DNA of 64,000 nucleotides, taken from Roseivivax marinus (GTDB lineage: Bacteria > Pseudomonadota > Alphaproteobacteria > Rhodobacterales > Rhodobacteraceae). Positions 25,726 to 35,166 of the stretch are shown here, in pieces; position 1 is the first letter of the stretch; every line of letters starts with the position of its first letter. The notes beneath the pieces were generated by a model. That model made no database searches. It had not been told where the DNA came from and worked only from the letters and a program-made list of their open reading frames with translations. The stretch is taken from NCBI RefSeq assembly GCF_900109705.1, contig NZ_FOAI01000002.1, positions 1 through 64,000 of the forward strand. The letters run 5' to 3'. Both the position numbers and the translations under genes were made by a program.

Positions 25726-26514
25726 TCAGAGGTTGTCGAATTGCGGCATGCCGAGCACGTGGAAGCCGCCGTCCACGTGGATGACCTCGCCGGTCGTGAA
25801 CGCGCCGGCGTCGGAGGCCAGCCAAACCGCAGTACCGCCCACCGCCTCGAGCGTCGCGTTCGAGCGCAGCGGCGAATTCGCCTCGGTGTGCTTGTAGCTG
25901 CGCCGCGCGCCGCCGATCGCCGCGCCCGCGAGCGTCTTCATCGGGCCGGGCGACAGCGCGTTGACGCGGATACCCTCGGGGCCGAGGTCATTCGCGAGGT
26001 ACCGCGTGGTCGACTCGAGCGCGGCCTTGGCCACGCCCATGACGTTGTAGTTCGGGACCACCTTGTTCGACCCCTGGTAGGTCAGGGTCATCATCGTTCC
26101 GCCGTTCGCGACCATCATCGGGTGCGCACGGCGGGCGACCTCGATGAACGAGTAGCAGGAGATCTCCATCGAGTGCTTGAAGTTCTTGCGGCTGGTATTG
26201 AGAAACCGGCCCTGCAACTCGGACTTGTCCGAGAACGCGATGGCGTGGACGAGGAAGTCGAGCGTGTCCCAGCGCTGCCCCAGCGCCTCGAACGCGGCGT
26301 CGAGCGACTCGTCGTCGCACACGTCCACGTCGAACAGCATGTCCGACCCGACGCTTTCGGCGAGCGGCGCGAGGCGCGCGCCAAAGGCCGCGCCCTGGTG
26401 GGTGAAGGCCAGTTCGGCCCCCGCCTCGTGCATCGCCCGTGCGATGCCCCACGCGATCGACCGGTCGTTGGCCACGCCCATGACCAATCCGCGCTTGCCC
26501 GAAAGAAGTCCCAT
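25726..26514 (-). CDS. fabI: Enoyl-ACP reductase (NADH)
   Basis: 262 residues. A short-chain dehydrogenase fold with the FabI-type nucleotide loop GVANDRSIAWGIA, the segment VHAIAFSDKSELQG, and catalytic residues in YNVMGVAKAALE (Tyr-x6-Lys). The C-terminal block SPLRSNATLEAVGGTAVWL also fits. It reduces the enoyl intermediate at the end of each fatty acid elongation cycle. The gene follows fabB and fabA on the same strand with 35-base and 22-base gaps, making a fabA-fabB-fabI operon. Confidence 0.96.
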   Translation of the reverse strand: MGLLSGKRGLVMGVANDRSIAWGIARAMHEAGAELAFTHQGAAFGARLAPLAESVGSDMLFDVDVCDDESLDAAFEALGQRWDTLDFLVHAIAFSDKSELQGRFLNTSRKNFKHSMEISCYSFIEVARRAHPMMVANGGTMMTLTYQGSNKVVPNYNVMGVAKAALESTTRYLANDLGPEGIRVNALSPGPMKTLAGAAIGGARRSYKHTEANSPLRSNATLEAVGGTAVWLASDAGAFTTGEVIHVDGGFHVLGMPQFDNL

Positions 26515-26549
26515 GCGTCGTTCGTCCTCAGTGCGTCCGGCCGCCCGGA

Positions 26550-27779
26550 TCAGTCCTGGAAACGGCTCAGCAGCATGGACCCGTTGGTCCCGCCGAAGCC
26601 GAAGGAGTTGGTCATCACCGTATCGAGCCCTGCGCCCTCGACGAGGTCGGTGGCGATCTCGGCCGGGTTCAGCGCGGGGTCCAGCGTCTCGACGTTGATC
26701 GAGGGCGCGATGAAGTCGTGGTGCAGCATGAGCAGGCAGTAGACCGCTTCCTGCACGCCGGCGGCGCCCTGGCTGTGGCCGGTCATCGACTTGGTAGACG
26801 AGACCGGGGGCGTACTGCCCTCGCCGAAGACGCGGCGCATCGCCTCGATCTCGCCCACGTCGCCGACCGGGGTCGAGGTGCCGTGCGCGTTGACGTAGCC
26901 GACCTTGCGGCCTTCGGGCAGCGTCTGCAGCGCGATCCGCATCGCCCGCTCGCCGCCCTCGCCCGACGGCGCGACCATGTCATGGCCGTCGGAGGTGGCA
27001 CCGTAGCCGGTGACCTCGGCATATATCTTGGCGCCACGCGCCTTGGCGTGCTCGAGCTCTTCCAGCACAAGCATCCCGCCACCGCCGGCGATGACGAACC
27101 CGTCGCGGGCCGCGTCGAAGGCGCGGCTCGCCTTGTCCGGGGCGTCGTTGAACTTGGACGACATCGCGCCCATCGCGTCGAAGAGGCACGACAGCGTCCA
27201 GTCGAGCTCTTCCCCGCCGCCGGCAAACATCACGTCCTGCTTGCCCATCATGATCTGCTCTGCGGCGTTGCCGATGCAGTGCAGCGAGGTCGAGCAGGCC
27301 GAGGTGATCGAATAGTTGATGCCCTTGATCCGGAACGCCGTCGAAAGGTTCGCGGAGATCGTAGAGGACATGCACTTGGGCACGGCCGTGGGCCCGATGC
27401 GCTTGGGTGCGCCGGCCTTCAGCACGGTCTGGTGCGCCGCGAACATGGCCGAGGTCGACGGCCCGCCCGAGCCCGCGACAAGACCGGTGCGCGGGTTGAC
27501 CACGTCGCTCTCCTCGAGGCCCGCGTCGGCGATGGCCTGGGTCATGGCGATGTGGGCATAGACTGCGCCCGGCCCCATGAAGCGCAGCGTGCGCTTCTCG
27601 ACGTGGTCCTTCACGTCGAGCTTCACGTCCCCCGCGATCTGACTGCGGAAGCCGTGCTCTTTCATGTCCTCGTTGGCTGTGATGCCGGATCGGCCCGCCT
27701 TCAGCGAGCCCAGCACTTCGTCAGCGTCCGTGCCGATGGACGACACGACCCCGAGTCCGGTGACGACGACGCGGCGCAT
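26550..27779 (-). CDS. fabB: 3-oxoacyl-ACP synthase I
   Basis: 409 residues. A thiolase-fold condensing enzyme with the active-site Cys in ITSACSTSLHCIGNA, His in NAHGTSTPVGD and the second His in TKSMTGHSQGAAG. FabB extends unsaturated and saturated acyl chains. The place directly after fabA supports FabB rather than FabF: with FabA it makes the anaerobic unsaturated fatty acid pathway. Confidence 0.96.
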   Translation of the reverse strand: MRRVVVTGLGVVSSIGTDADEVLGSLKAGRSGITANEDMKEHGFRSQIAGDVKLDVKDHVEKRTLRFMGPGAVYAHIAMTQAIADAGLEESDVVNPRTGLVAGSGGPSTSAMFAAHQTVLKAGAPKRIGPTAVPKCMSSTISANLSTAFRIKGINYSITSACSTSLHCIGNAAEQIMMGKQDVMFAGGGEELDWTLSCLFDAMGAMSSKFNDAPDKASRAFDAARDGFVIAGGGGMLVLEELEHAKARGAKIYAEVTGYGATSDGHDMVAPSGEGGERAMRIALQTLPEGRKVGYVNAHGTSTPVGDVGEIEAMRRVFGEGSTPPVSSTKSMTGHSQGAAGVQEAVYCLLMLHHDFIAPSINVETLDPALNPAEIATDLVEGAGLDTVMTNSFGFGGTNGSMLLSRFQD

Positions 27780-27801
27780 GGCGCCCTCCTTCCCTGTCGG
27801 A

Positions 27802-28311
27802 TCAGCTCTCGGAGAGAGCGACCTTCATGTCCTTGACCTGGTAGATGGTCTCTCCATCGGCCTCGACCCGGCCGTCGGCCACGCCCATGGTCAGGCGACG
27901 GGTCTGCACGGCCTTGGTGAAATCGACGTAATACGTCAGCATCTTGCGGTCGGGGCGGACCATGCCGGTCAGCTTCACCTCGCCCACGCCCAGCGCGTAG
28001 CCCCGCCCCTGCCAGCCGCGCCAGCCGAGGTTGAATCCGGTAAGCTGCCACAGGCCGTCGAGGCCGAGGCATCCGGGCATGATCGGGTTGCCGGGGAAGT
28101 GGCACTCGAAGAACCACAGGTCGGGGTGGATGTCGAATTCGGCCACGACGTGGCCCTTGCCGTGCGGTCCACCGTCGCCCGAGATGTCCGTGATCCGGTC
28201 CATCATCAGCATCGGCGGTTCCGGCAGCTGCGCGTTGCCGGGGCCGAACAGCTCCCCGCGCGCGCATTTCAGAAGGTCGTCCTTGTCGAAACTGGTCGGA
28301 TAGTCGGCCAT
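27802..28311 (-). CDS. fabA: 3-hydroxydecanoyl-ACP dehydratase/isomerase
   Basis: 169 residues. The FabA N-terminus ([21 protein letters not shown]) sets the start at 28311. The active-site helix and His lie in [20 protein letters not shown]. It dehydrates 3-hydroxydecanoyl-ACP and isomerises the product to the cis-3 form, the branch point to unsaturated fatty acids. It heads the fabA-fabB-fabI operon and is divergent from irr. Confidence 0.96.
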   Translation of the reverse strand: MADYPTSFDKDDLLKCARGELFGPGNAQLPEPPMLMMDRITDISGDGGPHGKGHVVAEFDIHPDLWFFECHFPGNPIMPGCLGLDGLWQLTGFNLGWRGWQGRGYALGVGEVKLTGMVRPDRKMLTYYVDFTKAVQTRRLTMGVADGRVEADGETIYQVKDMKVALSES

Positions 28312-28435
28312 TTGCCCGAGGCGCCCCATGTCTGCGTGCGGTTGCAAGGTTCGCGTCCGTCTATCACCGGCCCTCGGACCGACGCAAGCCTGCCGAACGT
28401 GACGCTCCTTCGCCGCACGCTCTCGGCGATTCCGT

Positions 28436-28465
28436 TTGAAATCAGGGGGCCCGCGCCCTTATATA
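28436..28465 (+). promoter_or_regulatory. Putative irr promoter
   Basis: TTGAAA (28436-28441) and TATATA (28460-28465) with an 18-base spacer form a good sigma-70-type promoter. Transcription should begin near 28472, only a few bases before the irr ATG at 28476, so the message would be nearly leaderless. Confidence 0.6.
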
Positions 28466-28475
28466 GAAGCTAGCC

Positions 28476-28916
28476 ATGACACAAGCCGATCCTCAGAGCA
28501 TGACCGACGACGCCCTCCAGCGCGGAGGCGACTGGCTCAGCCAGGGCGGCCTGCGCCCGACGCGACAGCGCGTGGCGCTGGCCGCGCTTCTCGTGGGCGA
28601 CGGCGATCATCGTCACGTCACCGCCGAAAGCCTCTTCGCCGCGGTCAAGAAGACCGGCGAGAAGGTGTCGCTGGCCACGGTCTACAACACCTTGCGCGCA
28701 TTCTGCGACGCGGGCCTCATGCAGGAGGTCACGGTGGACGGATCGAAGAGCTACTTCGACACCAAGACCCACGACCACCCGCATTTCTTCTGGGAAGAGG
28801 ATGGCCGTCTGACCGACGCCCCGGCCGACCAGCTCCAGATCGCGCGGTTGCCCGACGCCCCCGAGGGGGCCGAAATCGCCAGCGTCGACGTGGTCATCCG
28901 CCTGCGCCGCCGCTGA
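28476..28916 (+). CDS. irr: Iron response regulator, Fur family (Irr type)
   Basis: 146 residues: an N-terminal winged helix (GLRPTRQRVALAALLVG, later SLATVYNTLRAFCDAG) and a short C-terminal dimerisation domain containing THDHPHFFWEEDG, the His-rich region that in Irr proteins senses heme. It acts as a transcription factor in iron and heme control in alphaproteobacteria. Its pairing with the divergent fabA operon is common in the class. An alternative ATG at 28500 would leave a normal leader; no strong ribosome binding site is seen for either. Confidence 0.9.
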   Translation: MTQADPQSMTDDALQRGGDWLSQGGLRPTRQRVALAALLVGDGDHRHVTAESLFAAVKKTGEKVSLATVYNTLRAFCDAGLMQEVTVDGSKSYFDTKTHDHPHFFWEEDGRLTDAPADQLQIARLPDAPEGAEIASVDVVIRLRRR

Positions 28917-28928
28917 GGCGGACGCCCC

Positions 28929-30071
28929 TCAGATCAGCCGCACGCCGGCCTGCCAGACCCCCGCAAGATGCAGCGCATCGTCGAGCAGGCACAGGTCTGC
29001 GCGGCGACCCTTTCCTATCCGGCCCAGGTCCACACGTTCGATTGCGTCTGCGGGCCGCGCCGTCGCCATGGAAAGCGCGGTTTCGAGCGACGCACCGGCC
29101 GCGTGCATGACACGCACCGCCCGCGGAAGATCGAGATCCGCCCCGGCCAACGTGCCGTCCGCAAGCGTCAGCCGACCTTCAGAGCGCAAGATCGTACGGC
29201 CATTGAGTTCGAACGACTGCGCCTCGGTACCCGCCACGGCCATGGCGTCGGAAACGAGGAAGAGCCGGTCGGGCTTCGCCGCCTGCGCAACCCGAAGCGC
29301 CGCGGGGTGGACGTGCACTTCGTCCGCGATGATCCCCGCCCAGACCGGACGGTCCAGCGCCGCGCCCACGAGCCCCGGCGCCCGGTGCGTCAGCGGTGAC
29401 ATCGCGTTGTAGAGATGCGTGACCATGCCGGCGCCGGCGTCCAGTGCCGCGCGGGCATCGTCGTAACTCGCCTCCGAATGCCCCAGCGACACGATCGCGC
29501 CCGCGCGCCGCAGGGCGCGGACCTGCTCCGCGCTCACCGCGCCGGGGGAAAGCGTGACGATCAGGCTCGGCAGCGTTCCGGCCGCGGCGCAAAGGAGGTC
29601 GAGATCCGCCGCCTCCATCGAACGGATCAGTGCCGGGTCGTGGGCCCCCGCCCGGACCCGGTCCAGATGTGGCCCTTCGAGGTGGAGGCCCGCGACGCCC
29701 GGCACTCCTTCCCTCACTGCCGTCTCAACCGCGGCGATGGCCGCGCGGGTGATCTCCAGCGTGTCGGTGATGAGCGTGGGCAGGATCGACGTCGCGCCCA
29801 GCCGCGCGTGCGCCTCGGCCATGCGCGCCACCGTCGCCGCCTCGGGCGCGCCGTTCAGCATGAGGCCGCCGCCACCGTTCACCTGCAGGTCGACGAACCC
29901 CGGCGCAAGGACGCCTCCACCGAGATCGACGCGGTCACCCTCGGCCTCCGACTCCGGAACCACCCGGAAACAGCGGTCGCCTTCGAGCTCCAGCGCATGG
30001 CCGTCGGGCCACATCCGGTCGCCGTCGAAGATGCGGGCGCCGGTGAGGACCTGCCTGTCTGCGCGCGTCAT
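28929..30071 (-). CDS. nagA: N-acetylglucosamine-6-phosphate deacetylase
   Basis: 380 residues, amidohydrolase fold. Recognisable segments are APGFVDLQVNGGGGLMLN near the N-terminus, GLHLEGPHLD with the metal-site Glu, VSLGHSEASYDDA with a metal His, MVTHLYNAMSP, and FLVSDAMAVAGT with the catalytic Asp. It removes acetate from GlcNAc-6-phosphate in amino-sugar and murein recycling. The ATG overlaps the stop of the preceding kinase gene by 4 bases, so the kinase likely provides its substrate. Confidence 0.93.
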   Translation of the reverse strand: MTRADRQVLTGARIFDGDRMWPDGHALELEGDRCFRVVPESEAEGDRVDLGGGVLAPGFVDLQVNGGGGLMLNGAPEAATVARMAEAHARLGATSILPTLITDTLEITRAAIAAVETAVREGVPGVAGLHLEGPHLDRVRAGAHDPALIRSMEAADLDLLCAAAGTLPSLIVTLSPGAVSAEQVRALRRAGAIVSLGHSEASYDDARAALDAGAGMVTHLYNAMSPLTHRAPGLVGAALDRPVWAGIIADEVHVHPAALRVAQAAKPDRLFLVSDAMAVAGTEAQSFELNGRTILRSEGRLTLADGTLAGADLDLPRAVRVMHAAGASLETALSMATARPADAIERVDLGRIGKGRRADLCLLDDALHLAGVWQAGVRLI

Positions 30072-30925
30072 CGCTGCCCCCTGAACTCGTGCGCGAGCCG
30101 CAGCGCGCCGTCGAGCGCCGTACCCGCCGGCGGCACGTGCGCCGCGGCCATGTCCTGAGGCAACCAGTCGAGATAGGCCGCGCCGAGGCCGCCGATCAGG
30201 CTCAACGGCTCCGACGGCGCCCAGCGCAGCGCCGAAAGCGCACGGCGCATGTAGCCTGCCCCCTCGCGCAGCAGCGCCACGGCGTGAGGGTCGTCGCCCC
30301 CGGCGGCCGCCGCGATCTCGGGGGCCAGTGCCGCGAAGTCGGCCGGCGCGGCGTCGCGCGCGAAGCCCACGATGCCGGCGACCCCGCCGTGCCGGTCGAG
30401 CAGCACATCGGTGAGCGGGCTGGCATCGGCAAGCCCCTCCGCCGCGTGCAGGGCGCGCGAGAGTGCGGAGCGTCCGAGCCAGGCCCCCGAAGCCTCGTCG
30501 CCCAGCCGCAGTCCGTGCCCGCCGACAGCACGCGCCGCATCGCCGGACTTCCGCGCCGCGAAGGACCCGGTGCCGAGACCGACCACCGCGCCGTCGCGTC
30601 CGTCCAGCGCCCCCTCGAGCGCCGCGCGCCAATCCTCCTCGATCCGCGCGTGGCGCAGAGGCAACGCCCGGCGTACCCGATCCGCGATGCCGGCATCGAT
30701 CACACCGGCCAGCGCCAGACAGGCGGGTGCGAAGGTCAGGTCCGCGCCCACGTCCCCCGCCAGCTGGCCGAGCCCGTCCCGCAGGACCCGCAGCGCGCCG
30801 TCGAAATCGGTGTAGACATTGGCCGGCCCGAGCTCGACCGTCACGCGGCCCGCCGGACCGTCGCACAGGAATCGGCTGCCGCTGCCGCCGCCGTCCACCG
30901 CTATGACGCGCTCGCCCGGGATCAT
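30068..30925 (-). CDS. BadF/BadG-family ATPase, likely N-acetylglucosamine kinase
   Basis: 285 residues, ASKHA fold: phosphate loop VIAVDGGGSGSRFL near the N-terminus, a second phosphate loop AVVGLGTGSFAARK, and adenosine segment LSLIGGLGAAYLDWLP. BadF/BadG ATPases next to nagA act as GlcNAc kinases in relatives; that role is inferred from the 4-base overlap with nagA. The ATG at 30925 lies about 20 bases past the 3' end of tRNA-Leu, with GGCGGA upstream. Confidence 0.85.
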   Translation of the reverse strand: MIPGERVIAVDGGGSGSRFLCDGPAGRVTVELGPANVYTDFDGALRVLRDGLGQLAGDVGADLTFAPACLALAGVIDAGIADRVRRALPLRHARIEEDWRAALEGALDGRDGAVVGLGTGSFAARKSGDAARAVGGHGLRLGDEASGAWLGRSALSRALHAAEGLADASPLTDVLLDRHGGVAGIVGFARDAAPADFAALAPEIAAAAGGDDPHAVALLREGAGYMRRALSALRWAPSEPLSLIGGLGAAYLDWLPQDMAAAHVPPAGTALDGALRLAHEFRGQR

Positions 30926-30946
30926 CGCCTGTCCGCCTTCCCTCGC

Positions 30947-31030
30947 TGGTGCCCGCGGCCGGACTCGAACCGGCACGGCTTGCGCCTAGGGATTTTAAGT
31001 CCCCTGTGTCTACCATTCCACCACGCGGGC
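30947..31030 (-). tRNA. tRNA-Leu (anticodon TAA)
   Basis: On the minus strand an 84-base gene with acceptor GCCCGCG/CGCGGGC, anticodon stem GGGGA/TCCC around a loop with TAA, a long class II variable arm, T-arm GTTCGAGTC and encoded ACCA. The size and long arm fit tRNA-Leu. The kinase gene starts about 20 bases downstream. Confidence 0.95.
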
Positions 31031-31131
31031 CAGCGGCGTCCAGCCTTACCGCGCCGCGCCTTCGGCGCCAAGGCGGGCGGGCGGCGGAAGCGAGGAAATT
31101 CCGACGATGCGCGAGGCAAACGGCCCCGCCC

Positions 31132-31608
31132 TCAGGCGGTGTCGGACACGCCATCCTCCTTCACCGCCTGCATCGCCACGTAGGTCGAGGTGGACGCGAT
31201 GTAGGGCAGTGTCGAGATGCTCTCGGCCAGCACGGCGCGATAGGCCCGCATGGAGCCGGTACGCACTTTGAGCAGGTAGTCGAAGTTGCCGGCGATCAGG
31301 TGCGCCTGTTCGATCTCGGGGATCCTCGCGACCGCGTCGTTGAACGCGGCGAGCGCGTCTTCGCGGGTATCGGTCAGCCTGACCTCGACGAAAGCGACGT
31401 GATCGAGACCCAGCCGGATCGGGTCGAGGATCGCCCGGTAGCCGCGGATCGCGCCCGTCTCTTCCAGCCGCCTGAGACGCGCCTGCGTCGGCGACTTGGA
31501 CAAACCGATCCGGCGGGCCAGTTCTGTGATGGAGATCCGGCCCTGCTCTGCAAGCGTGGAAAGGATGGCATGGTCGAATCGGTCGAGCGCCGGGATTTCG
31601 GATTGCAT
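31132..31608 (-). CDS. putR: Lrp/AsnC-family regulator of proline dehydrogenase
   Basis: 158 residues: an N-terminal helix-turn-helix (LDRFDHAILSTLAEQGRISI...RIGLSKSPTQARLRRLE) and a C-terminal ligand-binding RAM domain (about 70-150; AFVEVRLTD, HLIAGNFDYLLKVRT). It is divergent from putA with 106 bases between the starts, the arrangement of the proline-responsive activator PutR in alphaproteobacteria. The name rests on that context. Confidence 0.85.
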   Translation of the reverse strand: MQSEIPALDRFDHAILSTLAEQGRISITELARRIGLSKSPTQARLRRLEETGAIRGYRAILDPIRLGLDHVAFVEVRLTDTREDALAAFNDAVARIPEIEQAHLIAGNFDYLLKVRTGSMRAYRAVLAESISTLPYIASTSTYVAMQAVKEDGVSDTA

Positions 31609-31666
31609 CGGCGAACACCCCCAGATCAGGCGATCCGCCCGTGGGGCGGCTCAAGATCGGGAAATA

Positions 31667-31687
31667 ATACGCGTGCCACAGGCGTAT
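31667..31687. promoter_or_regulatory. Dyad in the put intergenic region
   Basis: ATACGC (31667-31672) and GCGTAT (31682-31687) form an inverted repeat with a 9-base spacer, about 30 bases before the putA ATG. It overlaps TAATAC, a possible -10 element. Lrp-type proteins bind such dyads, so it is a candidate PutR site; the assignment is inference. Confidence 0.4.
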
Positions 31688-31714
31688 GCTAGCTCAAACC
31701 GACAGAGGACCGAC

Positions 31715-34700
31715 ATGCCCAGAGACATCGCTTCCGACCTCCGCCGCACGATCGATTCCCAGACATATGCCCGCGAAACGCCCCTGGTGGGCGAGTTGCG
31801 CAGCCTTTCGGGGCTGTCGGCGGCGGACCGGCAGGCGATCAGCAAGCGCGGCGCGGACCTCGTGCGCGACATCCGCGCCGATGCGAGCCCCGGGCTGATG
31901 GAAGTGTTCCTCGCCGAATACGGCCTCTCCACCGAGGAGGGCATCGCGCTCATGTGCCTCGCCGAGGCGCTCTTGCGGGTGCCGGACGCCGAGACCATCG
32001 ACGCGCTGATCGAGGACAAGATCGCACCGTCGGACTGGGGCAAGCACATGGGCCACTCGGCCTCGCCGCTGGTGAACGCCTCGACCTGGGCGCTGATGCT
32101 GACCGGGAACGTGCTCAAGGACCGCGACCCGGGCATCGCCTCGCACCTGCGCGGCGCGATCCGGCGCATGGGCGAGCCGGTGATCCGCCGCGCCGTGGGT
32201 CAGGCCATGCGCGTCATGGGCCAGCAGTTCGTGCTGGGCGAAACCATCGAGGGCGCCATGAAGCGCGCCTCCAAGCAGGAGGCCAAGGGCTACACCTATT
32301 CCTACGACATGCTGGGCGAGGCTGCCCGCACCGAGGACGACGCCCGCCGCTATCACCTCTCCTACTCGCGCGCGATCAACGCCATCGCCACGGCGGCGAA
32401 GTCCAAGAAGATGCGGGACAATCCCGGCATCTCGGTGAAGCTGTCGGCGCTGCACCCGCGCTATGACGAACTGCAGAAGGACATGGTGGCCGACACCGTG
32501 GTCCCGCGCCTGCGCACGCTCTGCCAACTGGCGCGCTCGGCGGGGATCGGCCTCAACATCGACGCAGAGGAGGCCGACCGCCTGGCGATCTCGCTCGACG
32601 TGATCGAGGAAGTGCTGTCCGAGCCTTCGCTGAAGGGCTGGGACGGCTTCGGCGTGGTGGTCCAAGCCTACGGCAAGCGTGCGGCACCGGTGCTCGACTG
32701 GCTGAACGACCTCGCCACCCGGCTCGACCGGCGGATCATGGTCCGGCTGGTGAAAGGCGCCTACTGGGACACCGAGATCAAGCGCGCGCAGGTCGCCGGG
32801 CTCGAAAGCTTTCCGGTCTTCACCTCGAAGGCGGCCTCGGACATCAGTTTCATCGCAAACGCCCGCAAGCTGCTGCAAATGACGGACCGCATCTATCCGC
32901 AGTTCGCCACCCACAACGCGCACACCTGCGCGGCCGTCCTGCACATGGCCGAGGACATGGACGTGCCGAAGGAGGCATGGGAATTCCAGCGCCTGCACGG
33001 CATGGGCGAAACGCTGCATGACCTGCTGATGCAGAACGAGGGCGTGCGCTGCCGGATCTACGCCCCGGTTGGGGCCCACAAGGACCTGCTGGCCTATCTC
33101 GTGCGGCGCCTCCTCGAGAACGGGGCGAACTCGTCCTTCGTGAACCAGATTGTCGACGAGGACGTTCCGCCCGAGACCGTGGCCGCCGACCCGTTCGAGC
33201 TGGTTAGGGACAACGGCCTGACCTTCGGCCCGGACCTGTTCCAGCCGGAGCGGAAGAACTCCATGGGGTGGGACCTGCGGCACCGTCCGACACTCGAGGC
33301 GATCGAGGAGGCGCGCGGGGCCTTCGAGCGGCATCAATGGGCGACTTCGCCGCTCTGCGCGGTCGAGGCGCCGGCGGGTGATACCGACCCCGTGCCGAAC
33401 CCCGCGCGCCCGCGCGACGAGGTGGGCCGAGTGACGTGGGCCACGCCCGAGACCGTCGCCGCGGCGGCCGATGCCGCGCGTCCGTGGGACGCCACACCCG
33501 AGGAGCGCGCGCAGGTCCTGAACCGCATCGCCGATCTCTACGAGGAGAACTACGGCGAGCTGTTCGCGATCCTGCACCGCGAGGCGGGCAAATCGCTGCT
33601 CGACGCCGTGGCCGAGGTGCGCGAGGCGGTGGACTTCCTGCGCTACTACGGGGCGCGCACGGCGGGCGACCCGCCGGTGGGCGTCTTCGCCTGCATCAGC
33701 CCGTGGAACTTCCCGCTGGCCATCTTCACCGGCCAGATCGCGGCGGCCTTGGCGACCGGGAACGCGGTGCTGTCGAAACCCGCCGAGCAGACGCCGCTGA
33801 TCGCCCACCGCGCGGCACAGCTCATGCACGAGGCCGGGGTGCCCGCGACCGCGCTGCAGCTCCTGCCCGGCGCGGGTGAGGTCGGCGGTGCGCTCACCTC
33901 GAACCCCGCCGTCGGCGGCGTGGCCTTCACCGGCTCCACCGAGACCGCGCAGATCATCCACAAGAGCATGGCGAAGAACCTCGCGCCCGGGGCGCCGCTC
34001 ATCGCGGAGACCGGCGGCCTGAACGCGATGATTGTCGACTCCACCGCCCTGCCCGAACAGGCGGTGGCCGCGATCTGCGAAAGCGCGTTCCAGTCGGCGG
34101 GCCAGCGCTGCTCGGCGCTGCGCTGCCTCTACGTGCAGGAGGACATCGCCGACAGCTTCCTCGAGATGCTCACCGGCGCGATGGACGCGATGCGGATCGG
34201 CCGGCCCTGGGACGTCTCGACCGACGTGGGCCCGGTGATCGACGCCGAAGCGAAGGCAGGGATCGCCAGCCATATCGACGAGGCCGAAGCCGACGGGCGT
34301 CTGCTCAAGACAACGGACACCCCCGACACCGGCCACTTCGTCGCGCCGACGCTGATCCGCGTGAATGGTATCGCGGACATCGAGCGCGAGGTGTTCGGCC
34401 CTGTCCTGCACGTGGCGACCTTCGCGGCCGACGGCATCGACCGCACCATCGACGCGATCAACGCCAAGGGCTACGGGCTGACCTTCGGCCTGATGACCCG
34501 GATCGACGACCGGGTGCAGCACGTCTCGGAGCGGATGAAGGTCGGCAACGTCTACGTCAACCGCAACCAGATCGGTGCCATCGTGGGCTCCCAGCCGTTC
34601 GGCGGCGAGGGGCTGTCGGGCACCGGGCCGAAGGCCGGCGGTCCGGACTACCTCGACCGGTTCCGGGTGCACCCGGCGCCGCAGGAGGGCGCAGGCTGGA

Positions 34701-35152
34701 GCGCGCAGGCCGATCCCGCCAAGCTGTCCAAGGCCGCGGCCAAGGCGGCTTCGGAAAAGGTCGTCGACCGCGACGAGCTGCCCGGACCCACGGGCGAGTC
34801 GAACGTGCTGTCGTTCCTGCCGCGTCCGCCGGTCCTGTGCCTCGGCCCGGGCAAGGACGCCGCCCGGGCGCAGGCCCAGGCGATCCGCGATCTCGGCGGT
34901 GTTGCGGTGGAGGCCGACGGCCACGTGGCGCCGGACGCGCTCGGGACGCTGGACGGTATTTCCGGCGCGCTCTGGTGGGGCGACGACGACACCGCGCGGC
35001 AGTATCGCGCGGCCCTGGCCGAGCGCGAGGGACCGATCCTGTTCCTCGCCACCGGCGCGCCCGACCGCGGCCACGCGCTGCTTGAGCGACACGTCTGCGT
35101 CGACACCACCGCCGCCGGCGGCAACGCCAAGCTGCTCGCCGGAGTGGCCTGA
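31715..35152 (+). CDS. putA: Bifunctional proline dehydrogenase / L-glutamate-5-semialdehyde dehydrogenase
   Basis: 1145 residues. An N-terminal arm (about 1-150) leads into the FAD-dependent proline dehydrogenase barrel (about 180-480), with YSYDMLGEAARTEDDARRY and RLVKGAYWDTEIKRAQ. The aldehyde dehydrogenase domain (about 500-1000) has CISPWNFPLAIFTGQ, FTGSTETAQ and the catalytic Cys in SAGQRCSALR. A C-terminal ALDH-like tail (to 1145) is present. There is no N-terminal ribbon-helix-helix, so it is not a self-regulating PutA; control falls to the divergent regulator. It oxidises proline to glutamate. AGAGGA lies 6 bases before the ATG. Confidence 0.97.
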   Translation: MPRDIASDLRRTIDSQTYARETPLVGELRSLSGLSAADRQAISKRGADLVRDIRADASPGLMEVFLAEYGLSTEEGIALMCLAEALLRVPDAETIDALIEDKIAPSDWGKHMGHSASPLVNASTWALMLTGNVLKDRDPGIASHLRGAIRRMGEPVIRRAVGQAMRVMGQQFVLGETIEGAMKRASKQEAKGYTYSYDMLGEAARTEDDARRYHLSYSRAINAIATAAKSKKMRDNPGISVKLSALHPRYDELQKDMVADTVVPRLRTLCQLARSAGIGLNIDAEEADRLAISLDVIEEVLSEPSLKGWDGFGVVVQAYGKRAAPVLDWLNDLATRLDRRIMVRLVKGAYWDTEIKRAQVAGLESFPVFTSKAASDISFIANARKLLQMTDRIYPQFATHNAHTCAAVLHMAEDMDVPKEAWEFQRLHGMGETLHDLLMQNEGVRCRIYAPVGAHKDLLAYLVRRLLENGANSSFVNQIVDEDVPPETVAADPFELVRDNGLTFGPDLFQPERKNSMGWDLRHRPTLEAIEEARGAFERHQWATSPLCAVEAPAGDTDPVPNPARPRDEVGRVTWATPETVAAAADAARPWDATPEERAQVLNRIADLYEENYGELFAILHREAGKSLLDAVAEVREAVDFLRYYGARTAGDPPVGVFACISPWNFPLAIFTGQIAAALATGNAVLSKPAEQTPLIAHRAAQLMHEAGVPATALQLLPGAGEVGGALTSNPAVGGVAFTGSTETAQIIHKSMAKNLAPGAPLIAETGGLNAMIVDSTALPEQAVAAICESAFQSAGQRCSALRCLYVQEDIADSFLEMLTGAMDAMRIGRPWDVSTDVGPVIDAEAKAGIASHIDEAEADGRLLKTTDTPDTGHFVAPTLIRVNGIADIEREVFGPVLHVATFAADGIDRTIDAINAKGYGLTFGLMTRIDDRVQHVSERMKVGNVYVNRNQIGAIVGSQPFGGEGLSGTGPKAGGPDYLDRFRVHPAPQEGAGWSAQADPAKLSKAAAKAASEKVVDRDELPGPTGESNVLSFLPRPPVLCLGPGKDAARAQAQAIRDLGGVAVEADGHVAPDALGTLDGISGALWWGDDDTARQYRAALAEREGPILFLATGAPDRGHALLERHVCVDTTAAGGNAKLLAGVA

Positions 35153-35166
35153 TCCCGAAGCCATGG

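Noticed and set aside
30922-31119. ORF crossing tRNA-Leu
   Set aside because: It runs through the tRNA gene and its flanks and has no motif, so it is a shadow.
31694-35164. Antisense open frame of 1156 codons opposite putA
   Set aside because: It is a shadow of a GC-rich gene: the sense frame carries all PutA motifs, while the antisense has no family match and no ribosome binding site.
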